The position numbers and the translations under genes were made by a program. This document shows positions 14,323 through 14,689 of a stretch of 14,689 nucleotides of DNA, one piece after another; position 1 is the first letter of the stretch; each line of letters begins with the position of its first letter. The notes beneath the pieces are model-generated. The model was not told where the DNA came from. It saw only the letters and a program-made list of their open reading frames with translations, and made no database searches. The stretch comes from an uncultured Pelagibacteraceae bacterium (GTDB lineage: Bacteria > Pseudomonadota > Alphaproteobacteria > Pelagibacterales > Pelagibacteraceae), in assembly GCA_902513415.1 (NCBI GenBank), contig CABXMS010000012.1, positions 1 through 14,689 on the forward strand, read 5' to 3'.

Positions 14323-14689
14323 ATGAACAATTTAGAAAATAAAAAAATTTTACTTATTATATGTGGTGGTATAGCTGCATATAAAAGTCTAGAACTAGTT
14401 AGATTATTAAAAAAAAAAGGAGCTTTTGTTAAAACTATATTAACAAAAAGTGCTCAAAAATTTATAACTCCTCTTTCTGTAACATCATTGTCTCAGGAAA
14501 AAATTTATATGGATCTTTTTAATTATAAAAACGAAGCAGAAATGGACCATATTTCACTATCAAGATGGTCAGATTTAGTTTTAATTGCTCCAGCAACAGC
14601 AAATACCATTTCAAAACTTAGTTATGGAATGTCGGATGATCTTGCTTCCACAGTTGTAATGGCTTCTGACAAAAAAATATTTTTAGCTC
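14323..14689 (+). CDS. coaBC: CoaBC (phosphopantothenoylcysteine decarboxylase/synthetase), N-terminal part, copy 2
   Basis: Mirror of 1-367: the first 122 or so residues of the CoaC flavoprotein half, with GGIAAYKSLELVRLL, the MDHISLSRWSD histidine region and APATANTISKL. The gene is cut by the window end. The start ATG at 14323 is the first in frame after the ubiB stop and gives the usual short N-terminal lead before the first beta strand. Confidence 0.88.
   Translation, partial: MNNLENKKILLIICGGIAAYKSLELVRLLKKKGAFVKTILTKSAQKFITPLSVTSLSQEKIYMDLFNYKNEAEMDHISLSRWSDLVLIAPATANTISKLSYGMSDDLASTVVMASDKKIFLA

Larger units (their letters stand above)
9890..14689. repeat. Right arm of the inverted repeat (natural context)
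   Basis: Reverse complement of 1-4800. This arm is the one in natural context: at its inner edge (9889/9890) dnaA continues uninterrupted to a complete 476-residue protein overlapping dnaN. The gene order then matches the alphaproteobacterial arrangement dnaA-rpsT-mutM-ubiE-ubiB-coaBC. The outer edge coincides with the window end, inside coaBC. Confidence 0.97.

Noticed and set aside
1..14689. Large composite transposon or terminal-repeat mobile element
   Set aside because: The inverted arms carry only housekeeping genes, with no transposase, integrase, target-site duplication or short terminal motif; the break lies inside dnaA and argH.
1..14689. CRISPR arrays, tRNA or rRNA genes, defence or secretion systems
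   Set aside because: No spaced short repeats, cloverleaf-type sequences, rRNA-like stretches or relevant protein motifs were seen; nearly all bases belong to recognised housekeeping genes.

Overview
The window is very AT-rich, compactly coded chromosomal DNA. It most likely comes from a free-living alphaproteobacterium with a streamlined genome, of the SAR11/Pelagibacterales type. The base composition, lysine- and asparagine-rich proteins, 1-11 bp gene overlaps and the order dnaA-rpsT-mutM-ubiE-ubiB-coaBC (known from many alphaproteobacteria) support this. Arginine and lysine synthesis genes argue against a reduced intracellular Rickettsiales genome. The lineage is inferred; no marker here proves it.

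The layout is dominated by one fact: bases 1-4800 are the reverse complement of bases 9890-14689, so position x pairs with 14690-x. Gene coordinates are exactly symmetrical, the encoded proteins are identical, and every intergenic stretch compared matched, including a 13-A run in mutM. Between the arms lies a 5,089-base single-copy segment (4801-9889). The right-hand junction is natural: dnaA reads through it intact and overlaps dnaN. The left-hand junction is not: dnaA codon 206 is joined to the middle of argH, destroying both genes. The simplest reading is a fold-back chimera made during whole-genome amplification, library preparation or assembly, not a real inverted duplication. The underlying chromosome would be coaBC< ubiB< ubiE< mutM> rpsT> dnaA> dnaN> <plsC <lysA <lptM <argH.

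Region by region: 1-367 partial coaBC (-); 377-2649 ubiB and ubiE (-); 2693-3559 mutM (+); 3609-3869 rpsT (+); 3870-4180 non-coding dnaA leader; 4181-4804 broken dnaA; 4801-7980 argH (5' lost), a 39-residue LptM-like lipoprotein gene, lysA and a PlsC-type acyltransferase in one tightly packed + strand cluster; 7977-10509 dnaN and intact dnaA (-); 10510-14689 the mirror copy of the left arm.

Functionally these are housekeeping genes: replication initiation and clamp (dnaA, dnaN), ribosomal protein S20, oxidised-base repair (mutM), ubiquinone synthesis (ubiE, ubiB), coenzyme A synthesis (coaBC), arginine and lysine/diaminopimelate metabolism (argH, lysA), outer-membrane assembly (lptM) and phospholipid synthesis (plsC). 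No mobile element, CRISPR array, tRNA, rRNA or defence system was seen, and no new biological system can be supported. The observations most worth checking are the chimeric palindrome, a near-consensus promoter that would make rpsT mRNA almost leaderless, the repeats in the dnaA leader, and the tiny lipoprotein gene between argH and lysA.
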